A DNA stretch of 18,323 bases from Anaerolineales bacterium UBA5069 (GCA_002415895.1 DIAV01000396.1:4714-23036); one strand, 5' to 3'; shown: positions 1-8,654, numbered from the stretch's first letter. Program-made: numbers and translations. Notes: generated by a model not told the origin, from the sequence alone.

Positions 1-47
1 CTTTGCGTTGCGATGTTGTTTTCACTGAGTCGTCAGTTTAAAAGAAC

Positions 48-76
48 AGCGCCGGCCTGAAATGCAGGCCGGCGCT
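48..76 (-). terminator. Rho-independent terminator of rpmB
   Basis: A perfect 12-bp GC-rich stem (48-59 with 65-76) encloses a 5-nt loop. On the minus strand the stem is followed by GTTCTTTTAAA, a moderate U tract. It lies about 65 nt past the rpmB stop codon, in the right orientation to end that transcript. The plus-strand tail (TCTTCTTC) is also pyrimidine-rich, so it may work in both directions. Confidence 0.75.
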
Positions 77-140
77 TCTTCTTCAAATGCGTGCCAATTT
101 TGTTGCGCACAAGCGCAACGTGCTGCACCCTGTCTACACA

Positions 141-323
141 CTACGCACTCTTGAGCGTGGTGCGCAGGCATGATGTGCAAAGCGTCTTGGAAACGACCTT
201 GCCGTTTTCCATGACCTTGACCTTCTGTACATTCAAGTCCCAGCGGCGGCGCGTGGCCTTCTTCGACCAGGGGCGGTTGTTCCCATACTGCGGCGGCCTG
301 CTGCAATTATCGCACTTTGCCAT
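141..323 (-). CDS. rpmB: 50S ribosomal protein L28, zinc-ribbon form
   Basis: A 60-aa protein of the large ribosomal subunit. The N-terminus [16 protein letters not shown] and the [11 protein letters not shown] stretch are typical of bacterial L28. Cys4/Cys7 and Cys49/Cys52 form the two CxxC pairs of the zinc-binding type of L28; many bacteria have a cysteine-free version. The start is ATG at 321-323, preceded by GGAGGA at 331-336 with a 7-nt spacer. This rules out the much longer in-frame extension upstream. The gene stands alone, as L28 often does, is divergent from the phosphatase gene, and ends before a hairpin terminator. No clear promoter was found upstream. The length matches the family (about 60-80 aa). 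Confidence 0.95.
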   Translation of the reverse strand: MAKCDNCSRPPQYGNNRPWSKKATRRRWDLNVQKVKVMENGKVVSKTLCTSCLRTTLKSA

Positions 324-479
324 GATGGCATCCTCCTGCAAACAATTTGCGTAAAGAATCAGCAGCGTGGGCATTGCGCCCGCCGGATTCCGGTTGGTTT
401 TCAACCTGAACATCGTACCCGAGGCGGACGCTGCTGTCAAACCAGAGCGGGCGGCAACAACGACCACACGCACGCAAGC

Positions 480-505
480 GCGTGCGCGCCAAACCGCGCG
501 CACGC
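480..505. repeat. GC-only inverted repeat in divergent intergenic region
   Basis: A perfect 10-bp inverted repeat (480-489 with 496-505) surrounds the loop CAAACC. It lies in the 218-bp gap between rpmB and the divergent phosphatase gene, about 25 bp upstream of the putative -10 box of the latter. It could be an operator or simply a product of local GC bias. No U tract follows, so it is not an intrinsic terminator. Apart from this and the rpmB ribosome binding site, I saw nothing else in the gap. Confidence 0.4.
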
Positions 506-528
506 AAATCGCAGGGTAGGGGGCGTGA

Positions 529-534
529 TACAAT
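529..534 (+). promoter_or_regulatory. Putative -10 box of the phosphatase gene (possible leaderless start)
   Basis: TACAAT (5/6 match to TATAAT) lies 7 nt before the ATG at 542. If used, transcription would begin at or beside that ATG, giving a leaderless mRNA. An in-frame ATG at 533 overlaps this box and would then be untranscribed. No convincing -35 is visible. The competing reading is that GGGTAGGGGG (514-523) is a Shine-Dalgarno sequence for the ATG at 533. Confidence 0.4.
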
Positions 535-541
535 GCGCCCC

Positions 542-1717
542 ATGAGCGACACAAACAACGCAACGGAATTATCGATGCAGCCTGCACAGTCCACATCAGC
601 GCGCTGGAAACGCGCGGCCCTGCGCGCCGCAGCGCGCACCGACGATCGCTTCGATGCGCTGCGCCGCCGCCTGCATAGCCGCCTGGGTGTGGGCGATCCC
701 AATACCATCTGCGCGTATATGGGCTATGCCGCTGCCGCGCCCGCCGGCACGGTCTTCAAGTTGCGCGGGCGTGTGCTGGCGGGCAAGCGCCAGGAAGCGC
801 CGCTGGACAGCGACAGCGCGTGGGCAAATCTGCTTGCCACCTATCGCCGCCTTGAGAGCGATGAAGTGCCCGGCGCACGCGTGCAAATCAGCCTGGGCGG
901 CACGCAGGTCGAGGCGGTCACGGATCACGAGGGCTACTATGAGGCCGAGATCACACCAACCCGGCACAGCGCGACGCCCTGGCAACGTGGTACGGTGCGC
1001 CTTCTCAATCCGGCTACCGAGCCGCCTGTGATTGCCGAGTTCGCAGCGCTGCACGCGCCCAGCGCCGACTTTGCCGTAATCAGCGACATTGACGACACGA
1101 TTCTGGTCTCCGATGTCACCCACCTGCTGCGCGCCGCGCGTCTCCTCTTTCTGCAGAATGCGCGCGCCCGCCTCACCTTCCCGGGTGTGGCCGCATTCTA
1201 CACCGCGTTGCAACGCGGTGTGGGTCCGGCCTCCTTCAACCCCATCTTCTATGTCTCCAGCAGCCCCTGGAACCTGTACGATCTGCTCATTGACTTCATG
1301 GCCTTTCACGCCATTCCCGCCGGGCCGCTCTTCCTGCGCGACTATGGCATTGAAGAGCCTGCGCACACCGAAGCAAGCGGGCACGCCGGCCACAAGTTGC
1401 TCCACATAGAGCAGTTGCTGGCCGATCACCCCAACCTCCCGTTTGTGCTGATTGGCGACAGCGGCCAGAAGGACCCGGAGATCTACGCCACGGTCGCGGC
1501 ACGCCATCCCACGCGCATTCGCGCGATCTACATTCGCGATATTGCACCGGCTACGGTGAACAGCAGGGACAATGAAGTGGAGCAAATTGGCAGGGCCACA
1601 AGCGTGCACGGCGTACCCATGTTGCTTGTTGCGAACACCGCCGCAGCGCACGCGCACGCCGCGCAAATGGGGCTTGCGCTGCCGCCGGCATCCGCACCGC
1701 CCACAGAGCCTCGATAA
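542..1717 (+). CDS. DUF2183 / App1-type phosphatase (HAD-like)
   Basis: A 391-aa soluble protein related to the catalytic domain of yeast App1, an Mg-dependent phosphatidate phosphatase. The HAD-like signature is visible in order: motif I DIDDT at 182-186; the serine motif in [14 protein letters not shown] at 236-249; a Lys at about 285 ([10 protein letters not shown]); and motif [13 protein letters not shown] at 305-315. The N-terminal ~160 residues contain a beta-rich stretch (about 70-155) typical of bacterial members; no signal peptide or membrane segment is visible. The start at 542 was chosen because an upstream ATG (533) overlaps a -10-like box; 533 remains possible. The bacterial substrate is unknown; lipid phosphate hydrolysis is inferred from the fungal enzyme. 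The gene appears monocistronic. Confidence 0.87.
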   Translation: MSDTNNATELSMQPAQSTSARWKRAALRAAARTDDRFDALRRRLHSRLGVGDPNTICAYMGYAAAAPAGTVFKLRGRVLAGKRQEAPLDSDSAWANLLATYRRLESDEVPGARVQISLGGTQVEAVTDHEGYYEAEITPTRHSATPWQRGTVRLLNPATEPPVIAEFAALHAPSADFAVISDIDDTILVSDVTHLLRAARLLFLQNARARLTFPGVAAFYTALQRGVGPASFNPIFYVSSSPWNLYDLLIDFMAFHAIPAGPLFLRDYGIEEPAHTEASGHAGHKLLHIEQLLADHPNLPFVLIGDSGQKDPEIYATVAARHPTRIRAIYIRDIAPATVNSRDNEVEQIGRATSVHGVPMLLVANTAAAHAHAAQMGLALPPASAPPTEPR

Positions 1718-1790
1718 CACAGCGCAAAAAAAGCCCCGTCCGGAAAATGGCTCCGTCCAGGGCATGTGGGGGACTCAGAAAAGGGGATAA

Positions 1791-1884
1791 CACACGTCGA
1801 GTTTATCCTCAGGGGAGGGGTGTGCTGCACAGGCGAGGGATTCGGGGGAATATCCTCGCCTACCTGCAGCGCACTCGACGTGTG
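1791..1884. repeat. Nested inverted-repeat element (possible structured RNA)
   Basis: An outer perfect 12-bp stem joins 1791-1802 (CACACGTCGAGT) to 1873-1884. Inside it GCTGCA (1824-1829) pairs with TGCAGC (1865-1870). Inside that AGGCGAGG (1831-1838) pairs with CCTCGCCT (1854-1861), capped by ATTC/GAAT around a GGGG loop. The arms nest in order and so form one irregular hairpin of 94 nt. It lies in the 253-bp gap between two convergent genes. On the plus strand a second hairpin with a TTTCTTC tail follows about 40 nt later. I see no coding potential and no target-site duplication. Function unknown. Confidence 0.6.
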
Positions 1885-1924
1885 CCTACAGTATGAATCG
1901 CAACGCGTGGGCATTTCCTTCGCG

Positions 1925-1957
1925 CATGCAGGAAGATTTCTTTGAATTTCCTGCATG
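1925..1957 (+). terminator. Hairpin in convergent gap, possible terminator
   Basis: CATGCAGGAA (1925-1934) pairs perfectly with 1948-1957 around a 13-nt loop. The plus-strand tail is TTTCTTCAG; the minus-strand tail is not U-rich. It could end the phosphatase transcript, or a small RNA formed by the element just before it. The moderate tail makes the call uncertain. Confidence 0.45.
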
Positions 1958-1970
1958 TTTCTTCAGATGC

Positions 1971-4900
1971 TCAAGCAGCGCGCGGCGCGACTACACGCAC
2001 AACCGTGCCCGCGCCGGGCGCAGACTCCAGCGTGAATGTGCCACCAATGCCACGCATGCGCTCCTCCATACCGGCCACCCCCATATGACCGGCGCGGGCC
2101 AACTCCACCCACGATTTGGGGGTGGCAAAGCCCTTGCCATTATCTGTCACAGTCAGCAGCACGCTCTCATCTGTAATTGCAAGTTCAACGCGCACCGCCG
2201 TCGCTTGGGCATGGCGACGCATGTTGTGCAGCGCCTGCTGGCACACTCTGTAGATTGCCAGGTTCACCTGGTCGTCCAGCGCCGTCTCATCGGCGGGCAA
2301 GTGCGCGGTGATGGCAATCTCGGGGCTGCGCTGCTGCGCTTCTTCCACCAGATCGCTAATGCCCGCGACGAGTCCGAAAGTGTCGAGCAGCGGAGGGCGC
2401 AGGTCGCTCGTCACGTTGCGCAGGACAAAGTTGACGGTTTGCAGCCGATCGCGGATGGAAGCAATGTCCCTCGCGACGGGGCTTTCAGCCAGTGACCGCA
2501 TGGCACGTGAGAGTTCAAAGCCCAGCACGGCCAGTTCCTGCATGGGGCCATCGTGCAGTTCGTGCGCAAGATGCATGCGTTCGACTTCCTGGCTGCGCGC
2601 TAGCAGGCTGCGAATCTCGGCAAGGCGTGCTTCTGTCTGGCGGCGCTCATCCACCTCGCGCCGCAGCAGCGAGTTGGACGCAGCAAGCTGGCGCGTGCGC
2701 AGTTCCACGCGCTGCTCCAATTCCTCCTGCGCGCGGCGAATCACTTCTTCGGCGCGCTTGGACTCTGTGACGTCAATCGCTACCCCCAACATGTGCGGGT
2801 GTGTGTCCACTGTGTGCAAGTGCCCCACCAGCAGAAGCCAGCGCTGCTCCCCATTTTGCAGCGGAACACGCACCTGGCTGCGGAATTCGCCGTCGCCCAG
2901 GGCAATCAGTTCTGCAATGGCGCTGGAAACCTGCCCAACGTCATCGGCATGTACGTTTGCAACAACGCTGCGGCTGTGCACGGCGGTTTCCTCATCCGTC
3001 GCCTCCAGATTGAGGAAGTTGCACATGCGCCGGTTGAAGAGCAGTGTATCCTTGCCATCCCATTCCCACATGCCCAACGCGCCGCCGCTCACAGCCAGCC
3101 GCAAGCGCTCCTCGCTCATCACCAACGCGGCCTCAATCTTGCGCTGCACAGTCACATCAAACGAGAGACCGCCCACACGCAGTTGGCCATCACGCGTGCG
3201 GATGGGAAATTTCACAGAGAGCAGATTGCGCGGGCCGTCGGCACGCATGGCCACTTCGGTGTACTGGTTGGGCTGCTCGCTTTGGATCACCTGCTGGTCG
3301 TGCGCCGCCCAGGCACGCACATCCTGATCGGGAAAGAGTTCTGCGTCGGTGCGCCCCAGCCACTGCTCGCGGGCAATGCCCCCAGCCGCAACGTGCGCCT
3401 GGTTCACAAAGAGATAGCGCCCCTCGGCATCCTTCATGTAGGCCTGTGCGGGCAGATTGTCCATGAAGGCAACAAAGCGTGCTTCGCTTGAGGCCAGCCG
3501 CTCCATGAGCTGATTGCGCTCGGTGACATCCATAAAGGCAGCCACACCGCCGCGCACATTGCCCGCTTCGTCCAGCAGCGGCCTGGCGTTGCCATAGAGC
3601 GCGATCACCGTGCCATCGTTGTAGACATGCTCCACTTCAACCTCATTGACATCCACGCCGGTGAGCACTGCGCGCTGCATGGGCAGTTCGTGGGGTTCAA
3701 CGCGCCGCCCGTTCATGCGTCCGTAAAAATGCGCGCTCTGCTGCGGCCCCTCAGCGCTCAGCGACAGGTTGGCGCCCATTGGCACGCGTGTGAGCGCAGA
3801 ACCCATGCGGTTCGCAGTAATGTTCTCGGCGCGGGCATCGTGCGCAAAAAAGACGGCCACGGGCAGCGTGTCGAGCAGCGTTTCCAACTCCCGCGCATGG
3901 CGGGCCAGTTGCTGTTCGGCCACCTTGCGGTCGTTGATATCGCGGATTACACAAACCCACTCCTCTACACTCCCTGACGGCCCGGCAATCGGGGAGAGGC
4001 GGATTTCACACCAGCGCCACATCTGTGTTTCCACTTCCAGAAAGCGCGCTTCTGTCTTGTATGAGTTAGTCCCCGCACACACCTCGCGCATCATTGCCTG
4101 CACGTCGGCTCTTTCATCGGGATGCACGCACTCCAGCCACTGGCCATACGCGTAATCGGGCCAGTGCTGGCCCGAAAAGCGCTCCCAGATCGGCGCAATT
4201 TCAACAACATGGCCATCAACGCCGTCCAGCCGCAGCACACCAACGGATGTGGACTGAACCAGCGTGCGGTAGCGCCTTTCGCTGGCGCGCAGGGCATCCT
4301 GTATGGCATATGTCGCGGTTACATCCAGCCCCGCCAGGGTCACGCCGGTCACATTCCCCTTATCGTCAAGAGTAGGCTCAAGGGTCAAGTCATATAGCCC
4401 TTTGCTGCCGTCTGGGCGCGTGGCTTCGTTGAGTGTGCGCATTCCCTCGCCCGTGCGTATCACCTCTTCAACCCATGCGCGCAGCCGTGCGGACGCCTCA
4501 GAGGGTGCAGCCTCGCCCAGACGCTTGTTGAGCAGATCCTGCGAGCCATATTCCGGCAGGCCGCTATGCACCCAGCGGTAGAACATATCGCGATCAAAAC
4601 GCGCCAGCAGGATAGGCGTGCGATCGACGACGGCGCGGAAATGCGCTTCACTTTCGCGCAGGGCGCGCTCCATTGCCTTATGCAGTGTGGCCAGATGCGT
4701 CTGCTTCTCCCCCTCCGCCAGCACGGCTGCGCAATGGCTGTGCAGCGTGCGCGCCAGCCAGTAGGGGGTGAGTTCCTCGCGCGCGAGCCAATCAGTCGCG
4801 CCTGCGGCCTTCAGGTCGCGTGCAGCACCAGCCTGCGCTGCATCACCAATCATTAGGCAGCAGCCGGCCACTGTGCGCGCACAGACAGACGCCACGGCCG

Positions 4901-5144
4901 CTGGCGCAAGAACGCCAACCCAGTCGATTACGACAAGCGGGCAGGCGGGATCCAGTACAAGGCCATCCCCCAGCGTCACTACCTGCTGGGTGCGCACCTC
5001 AATTGGCTCTTCGTCCGGCGCGGCCGCAGGCAGCACAAATGGCCCGTTGTGATTGGCAAGGCGCAATACACAGAGCAAACCCTGCGCGACGGGCACACGC
5101 ACGCCGTCCCCGTCATTCTCAATTGGAGAGTGTCTCTTTTGCAT
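1971..5144 (-). CDS. Multi-PAS sensor histidine kinase (HisKA_3 / NarL-type)
   Basis: A 1057-aa cytoplasmic sensor kinase. Residues ~60-145 resemble a degenerate receiver domain (CPLVVIDW, then GAxDWL). Five PAS-like units follow at roughly 165-280, 285-410, 415-545, 550-670 and 675-800, with joins such as SEAHFR, SERRYR, SEARFV and SEERLR. A coiled coil spans ~800-855. The dimerisation/phosphoacceptor motif is ELHDGPMQ with His864, typical of HisKA_3 kinases that pair with LuxR/NarL-type regulators. The ATPase domain shows an N box at ~965-980, DNGKGF at 1001-1006 and GMEERMRGIGG at ~1025-1035. No membrane segment is visible. The start is ATG 5142-5144, with AGGA about 8 nt upstream; an in-frame extension to 5303 lacks such support. 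No response regulator gene is adjacent, so the partner is unknown. The PAS ligands cannot be read from sequence. Confidence 0.93.
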   Translation of the reverse strand: MQKRHSPIENDGDGVRVPVAQGLLCVLRLANHNGPFVLPAAAPDEEPIEVRTQQVVTLGDGLVLDPACPLVVIDWVGVLAPAAVASVCARTVAGCCLMIGDAAQAGAARDLKAAGATDWLAREELTPYWLARTLHSHCAAVLAEGEKQTHLATLHKAMERALRESEAHFRAVVDRTPILLARFDRDMFYRWVHSGLPEYGSQDLLNKRLGEAAPSEASARLRAWVEEVIRTGEGMRTLNEATRPDGSKGLYDLTLEPTLDDKGNVTGVTLAGLDVTATYAIQDALRASERRYRTLVQSTSVGVLRLDGVDGHVVEIAPIWERFSGQHWPDYAYGQWLECVHPDERADVQAMMREVCAGTNSYKTEARFLEVETQMWRWCEIRLSPIAGPSGSVEEWVCVIRDINDRKVAEQQLARHARELETLLDTLPVAVFFAHDARAENITANRMGSALTRVPMGANLSLSAEGPQQSAHFYGRMNGRRVEPHELPMQRAVLTGVDVNEVEVEHVYNDGTVIALYGNARPLLDEAGNVRGGVAAFMDVTERNQLMERLASSEARFVAFMDNLPAQAYMKDAEGRYLFVNQAHVAAGGIAREQWLGRTDAELFPDQDVRAWAAHDQQVIQSEQPNQYTEVAMRADGPRNLLSVKFPIRTRDGQLRVGGLSFDVTVQRKIEAALVMSEERLRLAVSGGALGMWEWDGKDTLLFNRRMCNFLNLEATDEETAVHSRSVVANVHADDVGQVSSAIAELIALGDGEFRSQVRVPLQNGEQRWLLLVGHLHTVDTHPHMLGVAIDVTESKRAEEVIRRAQEELEQRVELRTRQLAASNSLLRREVDERRQTEARLAEIRSLLARSQEVERMHLAHELHDGPMQELAVLGFELSRAMRSLAESPVARDIASIRDRLQTVNFVLRNVTSDLRPPLLDTFGLVAGISDLVEEAQQRSPEIAITAHLPADETALDDQVNLAIYRVCQQALHNMRRHAQATAVRVELAITDESVLLTVTDNGKGFATPKSWVELARAGHMGVAGMEERMRGIGGTFTLESAPGAGTVVRVVAPRAA

Positions 5145-5324
5145 AGCAATTTTCCTGCATGCAACGTCAGATAACGGCGTCATCGGAGGGCGCGAGGGGG
5201 AAGAGTCCGGCGCGCTGATCCGCTGAACGCGCACGCAGCCATAATGTACACGAGGTGGGCAGCATGTGCACGTAAATTGCACGACAATTGCGCAGGAGTT
5301 CACTGGATTGGCACTGCCCCATGG

Positions 5325-6152
5325 CTAGCCCTTGACAGCGCCTGCCGTAAGCCCCTTGATAAATTGCTTGGCAAAGAGAAGGTAGAGCACAAGCAGTGGC
5401 AGCGCCGAGAGGGTAAGCACAGCGAGGATATTCGTCCAATTGGTTTGGTATTGACCAAAAAGCAATGTCACGCCCAGCATGACTGTGCGCTGGCTTTCTT
5501 CTCGGATAAAAATCAAAGGGAACCAAAGATCGTTCCAAATGGGAATCAGGTTGAAGATTGCCACGGTTGCCAGCGCCGGACGCACCAGGGGCATGATCAC
5601 CGACGCATAGATGCGCCACTCGGACGCGCCATCCACATAGGCAGCATCGCGCAGTTCGCCCGGCACGCCGCGAATAAACTCGGTAAGCACAAAGGTTGCA
5701 ATGGGCAGGCTCATGGCCACATAGACAGGCAGCAGGCTCAGAACGTTGTCCGTCAGCCCCAGGCGCTGAATGATCTGGAAGAGGTTGATTGTGCCCAGGC
5801 GAATGGGAATCATAAGCCCGGCAATGAAGAAGATATACGCCAGACGCGACCAGCGCGAATTCCACGAAGCCAGCGCATAGGCCGCCAGCGATCCCAGAAA
5901 AAGCACAAGCGTTAGTGATACAAGCGTAATAAAGAGCGAATTGCGGAAATAGATGTCAAAGCGGCCGGCGCTCCACGCGTTCGTATACCCCTCGAAGGTA
6001 ATCGTTTTGGGCAAGCCAAAGGGACTCTTGAAGATGTCCAGCCGCGGCTTCACCGAGTTGATCACCATTGTATAGATGGGGAAGAGGACAACGAGGCACC
6101 AGGCAAGCAAAACGGCATGCGTGGCAACGGTTGTGGCGCTCAATTTGCGCAT
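5325..6152 (-). CDS. Carbohydrate ABC transporter permease (MalG-like, CUT1)
   Basis: A 275-aa inner-membrane permease with about six hydrophobic helices, the first at ~12-32. The cytoplasmic EAA loop (ELRDAAYVDGASEWRIYASV, ~166-185) contacts the transport ATPase. Size and motif match the second permease of CUT1 sugar importers. The gene begins 19 nt after the stop of the other permease and is co-transcribed with it. The start codon 6150-6152 has only a weak AGGT ribosome site, so translation may depend on the upstream gene. With that permease and the binding lipoprotein it would import an oligosaccharide, glycoside or similar polyol; the exact substrate is not readable. A 180-bp gap separates it from the histidine kinase. 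Confidence 0.94.
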   Translation of the reverse strand: MRKLSATTVATHAVLLAWCLVVLFPIYTMVINSVKPRLDIFKSPFGLPKTITFEGYTNAWSAGRFDIYFRNSLFITLVSLTLVLFLGSLAAYALASWNSRWSRLAYIFFIAGLMIPIRLGTINLFQIIQRLGLTDNVLSLLPVYVAMSLPIATFVLTEFIRGVPGELRDAAYVDGASEWRIYASVIMPLVRPALATVAIFNLIPIWNDLWFPLIFIREESQRTVMLGVTLLFGQYQTNWTNILAVLTLSALPLLVLYLLFAKQFIKGLTAGAVKG

Positions 6153-6171
6153 GGGTCAAGTACCTGACGAA

Positions 6172-7149
6172 TTAGGCTTCGGCGTTGCGCCGGTTGAAGA
6201 CAAGCCAAAGCGACACACCTGCGAGAAGAATGAAGAACGTGCACGTTGCCACGGCCGCGCCCAGCCCCATGTCGGGCCGCGCCACCGGATGCTCACCCGC
6301 GATGGCCGTGCGATAGAAGAAGCTGGCAATCAGGTCGGCCGCGTACTTGGGATCACCGCGCGGGCCTGTCATGGCGAAAACCACGTCAAACGCGTTGAAG
6401 TTGCCCACGAAGGTGAGAATACTGACGATGCCAATTACCGGCGCCAGCAGCGGAATCTTGATGCGCCAGAAGACATGCCAGGCCGATGCGCCATCAATGC
6501 GTGCCGCCTCAAGCAACTCATCGGGAATCGCAAGCAGCCCAGCCAGCAGCATCATGGTGGGCAGCCCCACCCATTGCCACGACGAAACCAGTGAAATCAC
6601 AATCAGCACAACCTGCGGATCGCCTAGCCACGGGCGCGCCCACGCGCCCAGCCCAACCGCCTTGAGGCCAAAGTTGATTGCCCCCCACTGGGGATTGAGA
6701 ATCAACCGCCACAGAAAGCCGGTGACAAGCACGGCCAGCGTTGCCGGGATAAAAATGATGGTGCGGTAGGTATTGTGGCCGCGCAGACCCGTGGCCAGCA
6801 GCGTGGCAAAGAGCAGCCCCAGCGTATTTTGCACCAGCATGTGGATGGCAAAGAAGACAAAGGTGTTGCCCAGGGCATTGAAGAAGCGGTCGCGGTAATA
6901 GGGCTCTGTAAAGAGGGTGCGATAATTGTCAAAGCCGACGAAGTGGTCGGGCGTGTAACCGCTGCCGGTGAAGAAGCTCAGCCGCAGTGAATTGAGCAGC
7001 GGCCACGCCATAAATGCAATGTAGACAACCAGCGCGGGCAGCAGGAACAGGATCCAGGCGCGCACGCGCTGTGCCTGAAAACTTGCGCGCCGCTCAGCAC
7101 GGCTGGATTGCAATGGCACTGCGTTAGCCTGCTCCATAATCGGATCCAT
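6172..7149 (-). CDS. Carbohydrate ABC transporter permease (MalF/UgpA-like, CUT1)
   Basis: A 325-aa membrane protein. The first helix is at ~31-52 (ILFLLPALVVYIAFMAWPLL), followed by the usual VGFDNYRTLF segment near 71-80 and a block of five more helices. The EAA loop is at ~211-233 (ELLEAARIDGASAWHVFW). It pairs with the downstream permease to form the sugar channel. The start is uncertain: ATG 7147-7149 gives 325 aa, while ATG 7135-7137 gives 321 aa and has a weak GGAT upstream. A longer in-frame reading back to 7233 would run through a 16-bp hairpin and is unlikely. It lies 120 nt after the binding-protein gene. Confidence 0.93.
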   Translation of the reverse strand: MDPIMEQANAVPLQSSRAERRASFQAQRVRAWILFLLPALVVYIAFMAWPLLNSLRLSFFTGSGYTPDHFVGFDNYRTLFTEPYYRDRFFNALGNTFVFFAIHMLVQNTLGLLFATLLATGLRGHNTYRTIIFIPATLAVLVTGFLWRLILNPQWGAINFGLKAVGLGAWARPWLGDPQVVLIVISLVSSWQWVGLPTMMLLAGLLAIPDELLEAARIDGASAWHVFWRIKIPLLAPVIGIVSILTFVGNFNAFDVVFAMTGPRGDPKYAADLIASFFYRTAIAGEHPVARPDMGLGAAVATCTFFILLAGVSLWLVFNRRNAEA

Positions 7150-7182
7150 AAATGGCAAAGCACGGTGTGACGCAATTTGCGG

Positions 7183-7235
7183 AGTTGGGGTCGTGTGGCT
7201 TTGGCTGGAGACACCACCACCACACGACCCCAACT
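7183..7235. repeat. Strong intercistronic hairpin in sugar transporter operon
   Basis: A perfect 16-bp inverted repeat (7183-7198 with 7220-7235; arm AGTTGGGGTCGTGTGG) encloses a 21-nt loop. It sits between the binding-protein stop (7270) and the permease start (7149). On the transcribed minus strand no U tract follows, so it is not a standard terminator. A short GGGTG/CACCC hairpin (7253-7265) lies just after the binding-protein stop. In the malE-malF junction of E. coli, stem-loops protect the binding-protein mRNA and lower permease expression. The same role is inferred here. Confidence 0.7.
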
Positions 7236-7269
7236 TATGTTTTTACAACTTAGGGTGTATCACCCGTAC

Positions 7270-8598
7270 CTACTGTGCGCAGGTTTGCGCGGCGGGCAGC
7301 CATTCGGCCAGCCCGGCCTGCAGCGCGTCGGCGGCCTCCTGCGGCGTCAACTCACCGTTGATGACGGAGATCGCACCATCCTGCATGAGGGTATAGCCAT
7401 CGGGCGTGCCATCCAGCAGGCCATCCCATGCCCAGCGCACATCTGTACCGGCGGCATCCTTGTTGAGTGCCAGGAATTCGGCGGCGTGTGCGTTGGCAAC
7501 TTCAGGCGCTTCCAGGTGGATTGGGAAGAAGCCGGGCAGTTGATCAGCAAGCAGCTTGGCAAAGGTCGGCCCATTCAGCCAGGAAAGGAATGTCATTGCA
7601 GCTTCCTTGTTGGGCGAGGCGGCGTTGACACCGATGCCGGCGTCCAGGTGGAAGGTCACATAGCGATCCTTGCCTTCGAGCGGCGGCATGGCGAAGACGC
7701 CCCACTCAAAGTCGGTGATTTCCTTTTCGTACACGGGAATATCCCACGAGCCGCCCATCCACATGGCGGCCTGGCCCGTCTGGAAGAGCGCCTGGCTGTC
7801 GTAGTAGACCAGCGCCTCCTGTCCATCGGGCAGGAAAGGTGCGACATCGGCCACAGCCTGGAAGGCGGCGACGGCATTCTCGTCATTGAAGCAGCGTTCG
7901 CCCGCAAGATAGGCCAGGCGGCCATCACGCCCGCCAATGAAGTTGGGGGCAAGGTTCATGAAGACGATTTCGGCAATGGTCCACGGATCGCCCGAGGCAT
8001 TGGCAAAGGGGATGAAGCCTGCGTCCTTGATCGTCTGCGCATCGGCAATCAACTGCTCCCAGGTTGTGGGAATCTCAAGGCCGAGGTCGCTGAAGATTTG
8101 CTTGTTGTAGTAGATGCCATGCGATACGGCGATGATCGGCACGCCATAGGACTGGCCTTCCAGCGTGGCCCACGGCACCAGGTTCGCCTCGCCATAGGCA
8201 GCGACCAGCTCATCCTTCATGGCGTCGAGCGGCTCAACAAAGCCGTCGGCAAAGAGGATGCGCGAATTGGCGTACGAGCGCAGGTACATCAAGTCCGGGC
8301 CGGTGCCGCCCTCAAGCTGGGCGCGCAGGGTTGTGTTGTAGTCGGGCGGATTGGTGGGATCAAACTTCACGGTGATGCCCGGATTCTCGGCCGTGAATGC
8401 GGCGAGAATGGTCTCCATCTGCGCCACGTCATCAACGCGCCATGAGCCAAGCACAAGCTCGATGGCATCAGCGGCGGGGGCCGCGGCGTCACTGGCAGCC
8501 GGGGCGGCTGCGTCTGAGGCAGCGGGTGCAGTTACAGGCGCAGCGCAGCCGGCCAGTAGCGCCAGCAACAACGTCAGAGCAAGCACTTTCTTGAGCAT
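7270..8598 (-). CDS. Sugar-binding lipoprotein of ABC transporter (family 1 SBP)
   Basis: A 442-aa extracellular solute-binding protein. Residues 1-18 are a lipoprotein signal peptide with lipobox LLAGC, so Cys18 would be lipidated. An Ala/Pro/Ser/Asp linker (~19-44) contains a repeated PAASDAA unit and tethers the protein to the membrane. The mature part has the family 1 layout: early IELVLGSWR and GPDLMYLR, a central hinge region, and a late NKEAAMTFLSWLNG. The start is ATG 8596-8598 with AAGGAG at 8607-8612 and an 8-nt spacer. It lies downstream of the uroD-family gene and upstream of two permeases. The operon has no ATPase gene, which is usual for CUT1 importers that share one ATPase encoded elsewhere. 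The ligand is unknown. Confidence 0.94.
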   Translation of the reverse strand: MLKKVLALTLLLALLAGCAAPVTAPAASDAAAPAASDAAAPAADAIELVLGSWRVDDVAQMETILAAFTAENPGITVKFDPTNPPDYNTTLRAQLEGGTGPDLMYLRSYANSRILFADGFVEPLDAMKDELVAAYGEANLVPWATLEGQSYGVPIIAVSHGIYYNKQIFSDLGLEIPTTWEQLIADAQTIKDAGFIPFANASGDPWTIAEIVFMNLAPNFIGGRDGRLAYLAGERCFNDENAVAAFQAVADVAPFLPDGQEALVYYDSQALFQTGQAAMWMGGSWDIPVYEKEITDFEWGVFAMPPLEGKDRYVTFHLDAGIGVNAASPNKEAAMTFLSWLNGPTFAKLLADQLPGFFPIHLEAPEVANAHAAEFLALNKDAAGTDVRWAWDGLLDGTPDGYTLMQDGAISVINGELTPQEAADALQAGLAEWLPAAQTCAQ

Positions 8599-8654
8599 TC
8601 CAGCGTCTCCTTGGTTGGATGAATGTGAGTCACACAAATTGGGGCTATAGTTGA

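Noticed and set aside
596..1765. A 389-codon minus-strand frame opposite the phosphatase
   Set aside because: The plus strand carries all HAD-like motifs. The minus translation has no recognisable domain.
1791..1884. Miniature transposable element with 12-bp terminal inverted repeats
   Set aside because: There is no flanking target duplication, and the internal stems nest as in an RNA hairpin. A genome-wide copy search could reopen this.
7177..8445. A 422-codon plus-strand frame opposite the sugar-binding protein
   Set aside because: The minus strand has a lipoprotein signal, lipobox and ribosome site in the right frame. The plus-strand product resembles nothing and runs through the intercistronic hairpin.
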